Positions 16,239 to 24,580 of a stretch of DNA of 34,433 nucleotides are shown piece after piece; the stretch's first letter is position 1, and every line of letters begins with the position of its first letter. A program made the translations under genes and the position numbers. The stretch is taken from NCBI GenBank assembly GCA_004377365.1, contig SOHZ01000439.1:1-34433 (forward strand), read 5' to 3'. This DNA is from Anaerolineales bacterium. Lineage in GTDB: Bacteria > Chloroflexota > Anaerolineae > E26-bin7. The notes beneath the pieces were generated by a model. The model had not been told where the DNA came from. It was given only the letters and a program-made list of their open reading frames with translations, and did not search any database.

Positions 16239-17246
16239 TCAGAAACTCGCATCTGAGCTTCTGCCCATCTGCGCTTTTATGATTCGAAACAGCAATTCAG
16301 CGTCAATGTTGCCGCCGCTCAGGACAGCTACTACCCTCTTCCCCTTCAGGTCCAGTTCGGTTTCATAGCCGCTGGCCGGGCCAGCCAGGAGGGGGGCAAC
16401 CGCCGCCGCGCCGGAACCCTCTACCACCAGTTGGGTCAACTCCAGCAAAGCGTAGACGGCCTCCCAAATCGCCTCCTCACTGACCACTACGATTTTGTCA
16501 ATCAAGTCCCTGGCGATGGTGAAAGGCACGATGCCATAGCCGCCGGCCAACCCATCGGCGATGGTCGGCCCGGCTTCGTAGCTCTCGTAGCATCGGCCCT
16601 CTTTGAAAGAGAGGTGGGCCGCTGGTGAGGTGTCAGGCTGTACGCCGAGGACTTTCACCTCGGGGTTGATGGCCTTGGCAGCTACGGCAATCCCGGCGCT
16701 CAGCCCCCCACCGCCCACAGGCACGATGATGGCTTCAACGTCGGGCAACTCCTCCATGATCTCCAGCCCCGCTGTGCCCTGACCAGCGATGACCACCGGG
16801 TCGTCGTAGGCGTGGATGTAGGTGGCCCCCTGCGCCTGGACAAATTCCTCGGCGGCGTGATGGGCCTCTTCGTAGGTGTTCCCCGCAAAGCGGAGCTCAG
16901 AGTCAAACTCGCGCAGCTTCTCTACTTTGGATTGGGGCGCGTTGTGAGGCACAAAGATGGTATTCGACACGCCTCCCAGGGCCCTGGCCGCGTGAGCCAC
17001 CCCCAGGGCGTGGTTGCCAGCCGAGGCCGTCACAAGTCCCCTGGCCTTTTCCTCAGCGGACAGGCTGGCGATTTTGTTGACAGCTCCCCGTGGCTTGAAA
17101 GAGCCCGTCACCTGCCGATTCTCCAGTTTTAAGTAGAGCTCGCAGCCCGTCCGCTGGCTGAGCAGGAAGGAGTATTCCAGCGGTGTCCTTTTGACCAGGT
17201 TGCTTATGGTCCGTCGAGCGGCCAGGATGTCTTTGAGACCGAGCAT
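16239..17246 (-). CDS. tdcB: Threonine/serine dehydratase, catabolic type
   Basis: This 335-residue PLP enzyme deaminates threonine to 2-oxobutyrate (and serine to pyruvate). Lys51 in GSFKPRGA binds PLP, SAGNHALG (75-82) holds the substrate carboxylate, and the glycine loop PVGGGGLSAG (176-185) binds the phosphate. There is no C-terminal ACT domain, so it is the catabolic rather than the isoleucine-feedback form. ATG 17246 is chosen because GAGAGGG lies eight bases before it and the protein then begins like relatives; the frame is open to 17387 through repeat DNA. Its 3' end is duplicated at 15113-15420. Confidence 0.93.
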   Translation of the reverse strand: MLGLKDILAARRTISNLVKRTPLEYSFLLSQRTGCELYLKLENRQVTGSFKPRGAVNKIASLSAEEKARGLVTASAGNHALGVAHAARALGGVSNTIFVPHNAPQSKVEKLREFDSELRFAGNTYEEAHHAAEEFVQAQGATYIHAYDDPVVIAGQGTAGLEIMEELPDVEAIIVPVGGGGLSAGIAVAAKAINPEVKVLGVQPDTSPAAHLSFKEGRCYESYEAGPTIADGLAGGYGIVPFTIARDLIDKIVVVSEEAIWEAVYALLELTQLVVEGSGAAAVAPLLAGPASGYETELDLKGKRVVAVLSGGNIDAELLFRIIKAQMGRSSDASF

Positions 17247-17283
17247 AATCATATCCCTCTCACCAGAAATCTTCATAGGGCTT

Positions 17284-17383
17284 AGAAACCCGGTTTTTGG
17301 CTGAAAAATGCGGCTTTTTTGCCCCACACAGCATCCCCGAGAGCGACAGTTTGTTCGCTCAGGCAGGAAAAAAACGGGTTTCT
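17284..17383. repeat. MITE-like element with AGAAACCCG arms
   Basis: AGAAACCCGGTTTTT at 17284-17298 faces AAAAAACGGGTTTCT at 17369-17383, bounding 100 bp. Nine bases pair perfectly and then T/A runs follow. It sits directly upstream of threonine dehydratase and could affect its expression. Confidence 0.55.
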
Positions 17384-17449
17384 CCAAGCATCAGGCCCTA
17401 TTATACTACAAAAGCACCCTTTTGACTATTGGCCCCATAAAGAAACAAA

Positions 17450-17586
17450 CAGACGAGTATCAGTAGATCACGATTGAAGGCTCAAAGCGGACCACAGTCC
17501 GCGTTTAGGCCGCTAGACTGTGGTCCAGCGAGAGCAATTCGTGATCTGCTGAGTATCGGGGCTCGTTGGCCCCATCTACTCGTCTG
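17450..17586. repeat. 137-bp nested palindrome
   Basis: Three arm pairs are nested around one centre: CAGACGAGTA (17450-17459) with TACTCGTCTG (17577-17586); TCAGTAGATCACGATTG with CAATTCGTGATCTGCTGA (about 17460-17477 and 17535-17552); and GGACCACAGT (17489-17498) with ACTGTGGTCC (17517-17526). The whole could fold as one long hairpin in DNA or RNA. Confidence 0.8.
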
Positions 17587-17651
17587 CCTGATCAACGGCC
17601 TTCCGCTCGGAAATCCCCCCGCTAAGTGCCTATCTGAAGGATAGCGGGCCG

Positions 17652-17686
17652 GGCTCCTATGCCCGGTTTCTGGCGGCATGGGAGCC
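17652..17686. repeat. Hairpin downstream of etfA
   Basis: GGCTCCTATGCC (17652-17663) pairs with GGCATGGGAGCC (17675-17686), with one mismatch. It lies 28 bp past the etfA stop, where it could protect or end the beta-oxidation transcript. No T-run follows on the minus strand, so a classical intrinsic terminator is not supported. Confidence 0.55.
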
Positions 17687-17713
17687 GTCTCTGCTGACTT
17701 TGCGGAGGCGGTT

Positions 17714-18757
17714 CTAAACCGTTTCCTTTAGCTCCTTGATCAAAGCTGGCAGCACCTCGTGCACGTCGCCGACGATGCCCACGTCGGCCACCTGGAAGAT
17801 AGTAGCATTCGGGTCCCTGTTGATAGCCACCACGAATTTGGAATCCAGGATGCCAGCGTAGTGCTGGATGGCCCCCGCGATGCCGCAGGCAACGTAGAGG
17901 TCGGGGGCGATTTGGGTTCCTCCCAGCCCTACCCGTTTCTCCTCGTCAATCCAGCCCTCGTCTACGGCTCCCCGCGAGCCGCCTACCTGACCGCCCAGAA
18001 CCTCGGCCAGTTCCTCCACCAGGGCGAAACTCTCGGCGTCCCCCATGCCCCGGCCTCCGGAAACGACCATCTTGGCCTTATCCAACGGCACCTCAGGGCG
18101 AGCCTCCTCGCTGACCACCTTCAGCACTTTGCTTCTGACCTCGAGGTCATTAATTTCTACGGCGATGGTTTCCACTTCTCCGGTCCGACTGGGATCGGCC
18201 AGGGGAGGACGAAAAGCGCCAGGCAGGACGGTAGCCATCTGAGGCCGGGCTTTGGGGCAGACGCTGGTCTGGAAGTACTCGCCACCGTAGACGGGGTAGG
18301 TGGCCAACAACTGACGCTGCATCTCGTCAATCTCCAGGTTCAGGCAGTTGGTGAAGAGAGCCGTCCCCAGGCGCTGAGCCAGGCGCGGAGCCAGGTCGCG
18401 GCCCGTGCTGGTAGCCCCCAGGAGGACGATCTCTGGTTTCCCCTCTTCAATGAGATCACCCAACACCTTACTGTAGATTTCGGTGTTGTACGCGCTCAGA
18501 CGAGGATCATCGGTCACGTACACCACGTCGGCCCCGTTGGAAACGAGTTCTTGCCTGAGCTCCTCCGTGCTCTCTCCTAGAAAGACGGCCTTGACGTAGA
18601 CGCCCAGGCTATCGGACAACTGGCGAGCTTTGCCCAACATCTCCAGAACCACAGGGGCCAAAGCCTCGCCTTCTTTCTCAGCCACTACCCAGATACCGCG
18701 GTAAGGACTCTCCTCCACCGCTTCGCCTACCATGCTTTCCAAAAAGTCCAGGTCCAT
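17714..18757 (-). CDS. etfA: Electron transfer flavoprotein alpha subunit
   Basis: This 347-residue subunit binds FAD and forms a dimer with EtfB. The C-terminal FAD domain is intact: GGRGMGD (about 236), LYVACGIAGAIQHYAG and SKFVVAINRDPNATIF, ending in the usual VGDVHEVLPAL. The protein has about 18 extra residues before the normal GIWVVAE start; GGAGGTTGAT before ATG 18757 supports the longer form. No ferredoxin domain is attached. It accepts electrons from the acyl-CoA dehydrogenases encoded just upstream and passes them to the respiratory chain or a quinone reductase. It is the last gene of the operon. Confidence 0.95.
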   Translation of the reverse strand: MDLDFLESMVGEAVEESPYRGIWVVAEKEGEALAPVVLEMLGKARQLSDSLGVYVKAVFLGESTEELRQELVSNGADVVYVTDDPRLSAYNTEIYSKVLGDLIEEGKPEIVLLGATSTGRDLAPRLAQRLGTALFTNCLNLEIDEMQRQLLATYPVYGGEYFQTSVCPKARPQMATVLPGAFRPPLADPSRTGEVETIAVEINDLEVRSKVLKVVSEEARPEVPLDKAKMVVSGGRGMGDAESFALVEELAEVLGGQVGGSRGAVDEGWIDEEKRVGLGGTQIAPDLYVACGIAGAIQHYAGILDSKFVVAINRDPNATIFQVADVGIVGDVHEVLPALIKELKETV

Positions 18758-18793
18758 ATCAACCTCCGCTTACGTTTCACGTCTTAGAACTTG

Positions 18794-18911
18794 GCCCGCC
18801 GGTGGAGTAGCAGAACGGTTCGACTGAGCTCACCGGGGCCTTGTTCTGCGCCAGCCGAGCGCGAAACCTGTACCGCCTGCACCGCAACAGTGGTGCAAGT
18901 TTCGCTACTCC
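18794..18911. repeat. Palindromic element in the etfB-etfA gap, copy 2
   Basis: GGAGTAGC (18804-18811) pairs with GCTACTCC (18904-18911), GCAGAAC (18810-18816) with GTTCTGC (18843-18849), and TGCACC with GGTGCA (18878-18897) as an inner hairpin. The inner sequence CTGTACCGCCTGCACCGCAA is close to the core of the 23.2-kb copy. It fills most of the gap inside a transcribed operon. Confidence 0.6.
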
Positions 18912-18912
18912 A

Positions 18913-19716
18913 TTAGATAACTCTCCCTGCCTTCAAATGTTGCACCAACTCCCTGGCCGCTTCCTCGGGGGCGCCAGTGATCTTTGTCCCGAATTCTCTC
19001 TCCGGCGGAAAGCTGATGCGTTTCTCCTCCGCCAGGGGCTGCAAATCTGCTGCCTCAAGGCCAAGGTCGGAAGCCCCCCAGACGGTCACCTCCCACTCTC
19101 GGTAGGCGTTGATGATGCCAGCTCCGGTGGGATACCGTGGCTCGTTGGCGTCCTGGGTCACGGTCAACAACGCTGGCAAGCTGGCCTCAACTTCGGCGTA
19201 GCCCTGGCTCCTTCGACTTTGCTCAGGACAGGCCCGGTTACATCTGGCCTTCACTTGGCCATCACCGGCGGCCAAAAGCTCGCACACCTTGATGATCTGG
19301 GGCAGGCTCAGGTATTCGGCCAGACGAGGTCCCAACTGGCCAGCACCGGTGTCAGCGGCCTGGCAGCCGGCTAATATCAGGTCGTAGTCTCCGATCTTCT
19401 GGATGGCTTTGCCCAAAACAGTGGTAGCCATCGCGATGTCGGCTTTCTCAAAGGCCTCGTCGGTGAGGAGGAAGGCGCTGTCGGCACCCATGGCCATGGC
19501 CTCACGCAGGGCGTCGTCGGCCCGCTCCGGCCCCATCGTCACGGCCACCACCTCGGCTCCCTGCTCGTCCTTGAGCTTGAGAGCCTCCTCCAGGGCGTTC
19601 TTGTCGTTGGGATTGATGATGTACTCTTCGCGGTTGATGAATATCCTCTCCGCGCGGCGGTTGACGGTCATCCCGCTGGGGTCGAGGATCTGTTTTATGG
19701 GGACGATGATTCTCAT
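18913..19716 (-). CDS. etfB: Electron transfer flavoprotein beta subunit with repeat-derived insertion
   Basis: This 267-residue subunit binds AMP (or a second flavin) and carries the recognition surface for dehydrogenases. The start MRIIVPIKQILDP follows AAGGAG. GCQAADTGAGQLGPRLAEYL (about 118-136) and LPALLTVTQDANEPRYPT are the family signatures. At residues 159-171 the sequence reads CNRACPEQSRRS, which is the dispersed CTTTGCTCAGGACAGG repeat translated in frame; normal EtfB has only a short variable turn here between two strands. The frame is kept, so the protein may still work with an enlarged loop. It lies 155 bp upstream of etfA. Confidence 0.93.
   Translation of the reverse strand: MRIIVPIKQILDPSGMTVNRRAERIFINREEYIINPNDKNALEEALKLKDEQGAEVVAVTMGPERADDALREAMAMGADSAFLLTDEAFEKADIAMATTVLGKAIQKIGDYDLILAGCQAADTGAGQLGPRLAEYLSLPQIIKVCELLAAGDGQVKARCNRACPEQSRRSQGYAEVEASLPALLTVTQDANEPRYPTGAGIINAYREWEVTVWGASDLGLEAADLQPLAEEKRISFPPEREFGTKITGAPEEAARELVQHLKAGRVI
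19205..19240. repeat. Dispersed repeat copy inside etfB
   Basis: CCTTCGACTTTGCTCAGGAC plus AGGCCC at about 19210-19236 is a single diverged unit of the repeat that forms the tandem array at 7159-7242. It sits within coding sequence without breaking the frame. Confidence 0.85.
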
Positions 19717-19785
19717 AACGTAAACTCCTTCGTCCTATTTGAAATAGAAATGGGAGGACACCCCCCACACTCCCGGCCTTACGGC

Positions 19786-20952
19786 TCAAGGCGAAATGCG
19801 CACTCCAACCTGGCGGAAGATGTTGGAAGCGATGACGATGCGCTGGATCTCGCTGGTGCCTTCAAAGATTTCGGTGATGCGGGCGTCACGGTACATGAGG
19901 TCTATGATATAGTCCCGCATGTAGCCCATCCCACCGTGGATCTGCACGGCCCGGTCCGCGCAGCGGTGCAGCACCTCCGAACCGTAGAGTTTGCACATCG
20001 CTGCCTCATGGGAGAAGGGCTGGCTGGTATCCACCAGCCAGGCCGTACGGTAGACCAGTGAGCGCAGGGCCTCGATCTCTGTCGCCATGTCAGCGATCAT
20101 GAACTGGATAGACTGCTTATGGGCAATAGGCTTTCCGAATTGCTGGCGCACCTTGGCCCACTGGACGCTCTTCTCCAGAGCCAAATCGCACGCTCCCAGA
20201 CAGGCGGCACCCAGGCTGAGCCGTCCGATGTCCAGCGTCTTCATGAAGGTGACGAACCCCAGTCCGACCTCGCCGATCACGTTCTCCCTGGGCACCCGGC
20301 AATTCTCAAAGATCAGCTCGGTTGTATCGCTGCCTCGGATGCCCATCTTGTCCTCCTCAGTGCCGATGCTGAAACCGGGGAAGGCCTTCTCCACGACAAA
20401 GGCCGTGACCCCGCCCCGGGCTCCCAGTGACGGGTCGGTAACCGCCAGGAGGCTGACCACATCACAAAGCTTCCCATTGGTGATAAAGGTCTTGGAGCCA
20501 TTGAGGACATAATCATCCCCATCTCGCTCGGCCCGGGTCCTGATGGACGCTGCATCGGAGCCAGCCCCCGGCTCCGTCAAGCCGAAGGCACCGATCAACT
20601 CGCCCCGGGCCAGCGGCGTCAGATATTTCTCCTTCAGTTCCTCGGTGCCGTCCAAATGGATGGCCATGGCCCCAATGCCGATATGGGCGCCAATGATCGC
20701 CGCCAGTGCGCCGCAGAACTTGTTGAGTTCCTCCATGGCGATGCAGTAGCCCATCTCCCCGGCCCCCATCCCGCCGTACTTCTGGGGGAAAGGCACACCC
20801 AGCAAGCCCAACTTGGCCGCTTTATCTATCAACTCGCGGGGGGTTTCTTCTTCCTCGTCAATTTTCCTGACGATGGGAGCGAGTTCTTTCTGGGCGAACT
20901 CGCGGATCATACGCCGTAGCAATTGGTATTCTTTGGGCAAAGTAAAGTCCAT
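19786..20952 (-). CDS. Acyl-CoA dehydrogenase
   Basis: This 388-residue FAD enzyme introduces the trans-2,3 double bond into acyl-CoA and hands electrons to ETF. It has the three-domain acyl-CoA dehydrogenase layout: [14 protein letters not shown] (signature 1), NGSKTFITNG, and the C-terminal signature with VQIHGGMGYMRD and EIFEGTSEIQR. The Glu of EGTSEIQR is the expected catalytic base of short- and medium-chain enzymes. GAGGAGG before the ATG fixes the start. It is the second of two such genes in the operon; the pair may differ in chain length or branching preference, which the sequence alone does not settle. Confidence 0.95.
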   Translation of the reverse strand: MDFTLPKEYQLLRRMIREFAQKELAPIVRKIDEEEETPRELIDKAAKLGLLGVPFPQKYGGMGAGEMGYCIAMEELNKFCGALAAIIGAHIGIGAMAIHLDGTEELKEKYLTPLARGELIGAFGLTEPGAGSDAASIRTRAERDGDDYVLNGSKTFITNGKLCDVVSLLAVTDPSLGARGGVTAFVVEKAFPGFSIGTEEDKMGIRGSDTTELIFENCRVPRENVIGEVGLGFVTFMKTLDIGRLSLGAACLGACDLALEKSVQWAKVRQQFGKPIAHKQSIQFMIADMATEIEALRSLVYRTAWLVDTSQPFSHEAAMCKLYGSEVLHRCADRAVQIHGGMGYMRDYIIDLMYRDARITEIFEGTSEIQRIVIASNIFRQVGVRISP

Positions 20953-20994
20953 ATTCCGACCTCCTCTTACCTAGCCACAGTGAAAAGAGGGAAC

Positions 20995-21156
20995 TGTCAT
21001 TCTGAGCCGAAGCGCAGCGGAGGCGAAGAATCTCGTTCTTTGTACAGAAAACTGCTTGTTTGCCAAAAACGGGATTCTTCCCTTCGGCTTCGCTCAGGAC
21101 AGTCGCCACTTCCCCCTCGCTTTGCTCAGGGCTCCGGCTCACTTCTCAGAATGACA
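20995..21156. repeat. MITE-like element with perfect 12-bp terminal inverted repeats
   Basis: TGTCATTCTGAG (20995-21006) and CTCAGAATGACA (21145-21156) bound 162 bp. The interior holds GCGAAGAATCTC/GGGATTCTTC-like arms and two diverged units of the GCTCAGGACAG repeat. It fills the gap between the two acyl-CoA dehydrogenase genes. A solo TGTCATTCTGAG end also occurs at 29664-29675. Confidence 0.8.
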
Positions 21157-21189
21157 AGTCATCAAAATCAGTGTGGCGGAATCCTCCGG

Positions 21190-22374
21190 CTATGGTCTGA
21201 TCTTGAGCCCCTTTTCTCCAAGGATATCCGCGGCGATGATGAAACGCTGGATCTCATTGGTCCCCTCGAAGATGCGGCTGACGCGCGCGTCGCGATACAT
21301 GCGCTCAATGGGGTAGTCTTTGATGTAACCATAGCCGCCGTGGGTTTGCAACATGCAGTTGACGGCCCGATCAGCCACTTCGGAACCAAAGAGCTTGACC
21401 ATGGACGCCTCTTTGGTGTATTTCTGCCCCTGATCCACCAGCCAGGCGGTGTGGTAAACCAGATAGCGCAGGGCCTCGATTTCGGTGGCCGTGTCGGCGA
21501 TAAAGTTCTGGATGGCCTGCTTGAGGGCGATGGGGCCACCGAACTGCTCGCGCTCACAGGCAAACTGAACACCTGCTTCCAGTGCGCCCTGAGCTACCCC
21601 CAGGCAGACGGCCCCCACACCAAGGCGTCCATAATCCAGGGCTTTCATGGCCGTGGCAAAGCCCTGATTGAGCTTTTCCTCGCCGCCCAGAACGTTAGCC
21701 GCTGGCACCCGGCAGTCGTCGAAGAAAAGAGTCGTCACCGGGATGCCATGCAGGCCCGTCATTTTTTCGTTGCGACCGACGGTAAAACCGGGGGTGTCCT
21801 TCTCCACAATAAAGGCCGTGATGCCCCACGCCCCTCGTTCCTGCTTCTTGGCTGGCTCGGTTTTGGCAAAGACGACAAAGGTCTCGGCGATGCTCCCGTT
21901 GATAATCCAGATTTTGTTGCCGTTCAGGACATAGTCATCGCCATCGCGCACGGCCGTGGTCTGGAGGGCCGCCGCGTCGGAACCGGCACCGGGCTCCGTC
22001 AAGGCAAAAGAGCCGATCTTTTCGCCCAGGGCCAGCGGCTCCAGGAAGGTCTGCTTCTGCTCCTCGGTACCGTCCAGATAGATGCACATGGTCGCAACGC
22101 TGGTGTGGACCTCGATGATCATGGCCGTGCTCATGCAGACCTTGCCCAATTCCTCCAGCATCATGCAATAGCCGATGGTGCCGATCTCTGAGCCCCCATA
22201 TTCCTCCGGGAAGGGGGCTCCCAGGAAACCCTGTTCCGCCGCCAGCTTTAGCGTCTCCAAAGGCGGGCGTTCCTCTCTATCCAACGTCTCGGCCAGAGGT
22301 GCGATCTCATTCTGGGCGAAATCGCGGAACATTTTCTGAAACATGCGCAGTTCTTCGTCGAGTGCAAAGTCCAT
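21190..22374 (-). CDS. Acyl-CoA dehydrogenase
   Basis: This 394-residue enzyme has the same three-domain layout as its neighbour. [15 protein letters not shown] is signature 1, [10 protein letters not shown] follows, and the C-terminus has [12 protein letters not shown] and [11 protein letters not shown] with the catalytic Glu. AGGAG lies ten bases before ATG. It starts 11 bp after the enoyl-CoA hydratase gene ends, so the two are co-transcribed. Identity with the downstream dehydrogenase is moderate (for example different cap-domain residues), so this is an old duplication with likely division of substrates. Confidence 0.95.
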   Translation of the reverse strand: MDFALDEELRMFQKMFRDFAQNEIAPLAETLDREERPPLETLKLAAEQGFLGAPFPEEYGGSEIGTIGYCMMLEELGKVCMSTAMIIEVHTSVATMCIYLDGTEEQKQTFLEPLALGEKIGSFALTEPGAGSDAAALQTTAVRDGDDYVLNGNKIWIINGSIAETFVVFAKTEPAKKQERGAWGITAFIVEKDTPGFTVGRNEKMTGLHGIPVTTLFFDDCRVPAANVLGGEEKLNQGFATAMKALDYGRLGVGAVCLGVAQGALEAGVQFACEREQFGGPIALKQAIQNFIADTATEIEALRYLVYHTAWLVDQGQKYTKEASMVKLFGSEVADRAVNCMLQTHGGYGYIKDYPIERMYRDARVSRIFEGTNEIQRFIIAADILGEKGLKIRP

Positions 22375-22385
22375 AGGTCTTTCTC

Positions 22386-23177
22386 CTATCTGTCTTTGAA
22401 CTTCGGCTTGCGCTTCTCCAGGAAAGCCTTCAGCCCCTCTTCTGTATCCTCACTGCCTGCCAACGACACGAACTGCTGGGCTTCGGTCTCCAGAGCATCT
22501 TCCAAGTCCTGCTCCAGGCCCGTGTTCACGGCGCGGATGGTGGCTGCCATAGGCAGCTTGCTCTTGGTGGTGACGAGCTTTCTGGCCAGCCCTTTGGCTT
22601 CCTTGATCACTGCGCCTGTGGGCACTACTTTGTTGACCAGGCCCATGCGATAGGCTTCCTGCGCGGTGACGGCGTCGCCGGTGAGGATCATCTCCAGAGC
22701 CCGGCCCTTGCCCACGATGCGTGACAGGCGTTGAGTGCCACCCCAGCCAGGGATGAGCCCCAGGTTGATTTCCGGCTGGCCCAGACGCAACCCGTCCTCA
22801 GCAATGCGGATGTGGCAGGCCATGGCCAGCTCGAGGCCACCGCCCAGGGCGAAACGACCGTTGAGAGCAGCGATGACCGGCTTCTCTGAGCGTTCGATCT
22901 TCAAGAAGGTCTGCTGCCCCTGGCGGATGAAAGCCATAGCTTCCTCCGGTTTGTCCTTGAGCTCGGCAATCTCGTTGATGTCGGCCCCGGCTACGAACAA
23001 CTGGCCCGCCCCGGTGACGATGATAACCTTCACCTCGTCGTTTGCTGTCACCTCGTCGAAAGCATCTCCCAGCTCTGTCATCACCTGGGTATTGAAAGCG
23101 TTGGCCGGCGGATGGTCAATCGTCAAGGTGGCCACACGGTTTTCGACGGAGACGTGTATATACTGTCGTTCTGCCAT
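22386..23177 (-). CDS. Enoyl-CoA hydratase (crotonase family)
   Basis: This 263-residue enzyme adds water to trans-2-enoyl-CoA to give L-3-hydroxyacyl-CoA. Both catalytic Glu are present: one in ALGGGLELAMAC and one in GQPEINLGLIPGWGGTQRL. The oxyanion-hole glycines are also present. The C-terminus EGLKAFLEKRKPKF is the usual crotonase tail. ATG 23177 is preferred to the open frame up to 23264 because AAGGAG lies just upstream and MAERQYIHVSV matches relatives; the longer N-terminus reads repeat DNA. Confidence 0.95.
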   Translation of the reverse strand: MAERQYIHVSVENRVATLTIDHPPANAFNTQVMTELGDAFDEVTANDEVKVIIVTGAGQLFVAGADINEIAELKDKPEEAMAFIRQGQQTFLKIERSEKPVIAALNGRFALGGGLELAMACHIRIAEDGLRLGQPEINLGLIPGWGGTQRLSRIVGKGRALEMILTGDAVTAQEAYRMGLVNKVVPTGAVIKEAKGLARKLVTTKSKLPMAATIRAVNTGLEQDLEDALETEAQQFVSLAGSEDTEEGLKAFLEKRKPKFKDR

Positions 23178-23225
23178 TCTGGCTCCTTTCGTTTGTTTAG
23201 TTGAAAAGAAATAGCTATCCGAACT

Positions 23226-23301
23226 GCTCCCGCCGGCCTGTACCGCAACAGTGGTGATTGCCAAATCCGGCGGGTATGGCCTGGATTTGGCAATCCAGGC
23301 C
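23226..23301. repeat. Palindromic element in the dehydrogenase-hydratase gap, copy 3
   Basis: CCCGCCGG (23229-23236) pairs with CCGGCGGG (23267-23274). Beside it GGCCTGGATT (23278-23287) pairs perfectly with AATCCAGGCC (23292-23301), leaving a 4-base loop. TTGCCAAATCC and GGATTTGGCAA can also pair across the two. The loop contains CCTGTACCGCAACAGTGGTG. Confidence 0.7.
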
Positions 23302-23311
23302 GAGCAAAGCT

Positions 23312-24550
23312 CTACGTTGTATGCCCCATGAACCCTTGCCCCGTCTTTTTGCCCAGCTCTCCGGCCTTTACCTTCTGATATAGCAAGTCTACGGGGTGGA
23401 AGCGAGGGCCGAATTTTTTCTCCAGATCCTCCAACTGTTCCACGACCACGTCCAGGCCCACGCTATCGGCATACTCCAGAGGCCCCATGCGTACCGCCTG
23501 GCCGTCCTCTTGACGCACCTGCATCCCCAGCCCGGCGATACAGGCCATGCCAATGTCGTTGATGTTGGCGATCTCTTCCATAGCACACAGTGCAGCCTCG
23601 TTGACGAGGGGCAGCATCAGGCGCTCAACGCTGAACTCGGTGCTGGTGATAGCTCCTGGTTGGGCCTGAATTTCCTTGATCATCTCTTTGACCGGCTCGT
23701 CGGTCTGATCGCCGTAGCCGTAGAAGCCAGCCCCGGCTTTCTCGCCCAGACGCCCCGCCTGGTAAAGCTTTTCCAGGAGGGGAGGCACGGGGATGCCCTC
23801 TTTTTGGGACGCCATATACACAGCCGTGTGATAGGCAACACCAACGCCGATCATGTCCATCAGGGTGAAAGGCCCCATCGGCCAACCGAACTCGGTCATA
23901 GCACTGTCAACTTCTGAAGCCGTGGCCGCCCCCTCTTGCAGGGAGAGGATCGCCTCGAAGAGGTAAGGTACCAGAATACGGTTGACCAGAAAGCCCGGGC
24001 ACTCCTTGACGACCACCGGGATCTTGCGCAGTTCTTCACTGAATTGCACCACGTCATCAACAGTCTCCTGGCCAGTGTCCGGGCTGCGGACCACCTCCAC
24101 CAGCTTCATGAGATGAGCCGGGCTGAAAAAGTGCAAGCCGACTACCTTGTGGGGGCGTTTGGTGGCCGAGCCCATCTCCTGGATGGAGAGCGCCGAGGTA
24201 TTGGAGGCAAAGATGGTCTCTGCCGGGCAGACCTCGTCCAACTCGGCAAAAACCTGCTGTTTGATTTTCATGTTCTCGGGCACAGCCTCAATGACAATGT
24301 CCACGTCAGCGAATTCGTCATAGGAGAGGGTAGGGATGGCCAGGTCCACCTTTTCCTGCATCGCAGTGGCGGTCATTTTGCCCTTGTCCACCCGCCGCTG
24401 GTAGATGGCCCGCAGGGCATCCATGCCTGTGTCCAGCATCTCCTGGTCAATGTCCTTCAGCACTACCGGCAGGCCGGCATAGGTGATGACCTGAGCAATC
24501 TCGGCTCCCATAAAGCCTGCCCCGACAACGCCTGCCTTAAAGATGTACAT
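23312..24550 (-). CDS. 3-hydroxyacyl-CoA dehydrogenase
   Basis: This 412-residue NAD-dependent enzyme oxidises L-3-hydroxyacyl-CoA to 3-ketoacyl-CoA. The Rossmann loop GAGFMG is at 10-15. The catalytic His and its neighbours are in HFFSPAHLMKLVEVV. One C-terminal helical domain (GWPMGPFTLMDMIGVG) is followed by a second related one (about 300-405, ending KKTGQGFMG), which explains the length compared with about 285 residues for single-domain enzymes. AGGAGG before ATG secures the start. Enoyl-CoA hydratase is a separate gene downstream, so this is not a FadB-type fusion. Confidence 0.95.
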   Translation of the reverse strand: MYIFKAGVVGAGFMGAEIAQVITYAGLPVVLKDIDQEMLDTGMDALRAIYQRRVDKGKMTATAMQEKVDLAIPTLSYDEFADVDIVIEAVPENMKIKQQVFAELDEVCPAETIFASNTSALSIQEMGSATKRPHKVVGLHFFSPAHLMKLVEVVRSPDTGQETVDDVVQFSEELRKIPVVVKECPGFLVNRILVPYLFEAILSLQEGAATASEVDSAMTEFGWPMGPFTLMDMIGVGVAYHTAVYMASQKEGIPVPPLLEKLYQAGRLGEKAGAGFYGYGDQTDEPVKEMIKEIQAQPGAITSTEFSVERLMLPLVNEAALCAMEEIANINDIGMACIAGLGMQVRQEDGQAVRMGPLEYADSVGLDVVVEQLEDLEKKFGPRFHPVDLLYQKVKAGELGKKTGQGFMGHTT

Positions 24551-24580
24551 TTCAACCTCCTACGAAATCTACTCACCTTT

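Larger units (their letters stand above)
17247..17713. other. Gene-free stretch with nested palindromes
   Basis: The 467 bp between threonine dehydratase and etfA hold three separate inverted-repeat structures (annotated on their own) and no credible gene. A 65-codon frame at 17482-17679 is only an open stretch over the palindromes. Confidence 0.7.

Noticed and set aside
20923-22191. 422-codon plus-strand open frame over the second acyl-CoA dehydrogenase
   Set aside because: It runs through the MITE-like repeat and then antisense to a certain enzyme gene; no domain is visible.
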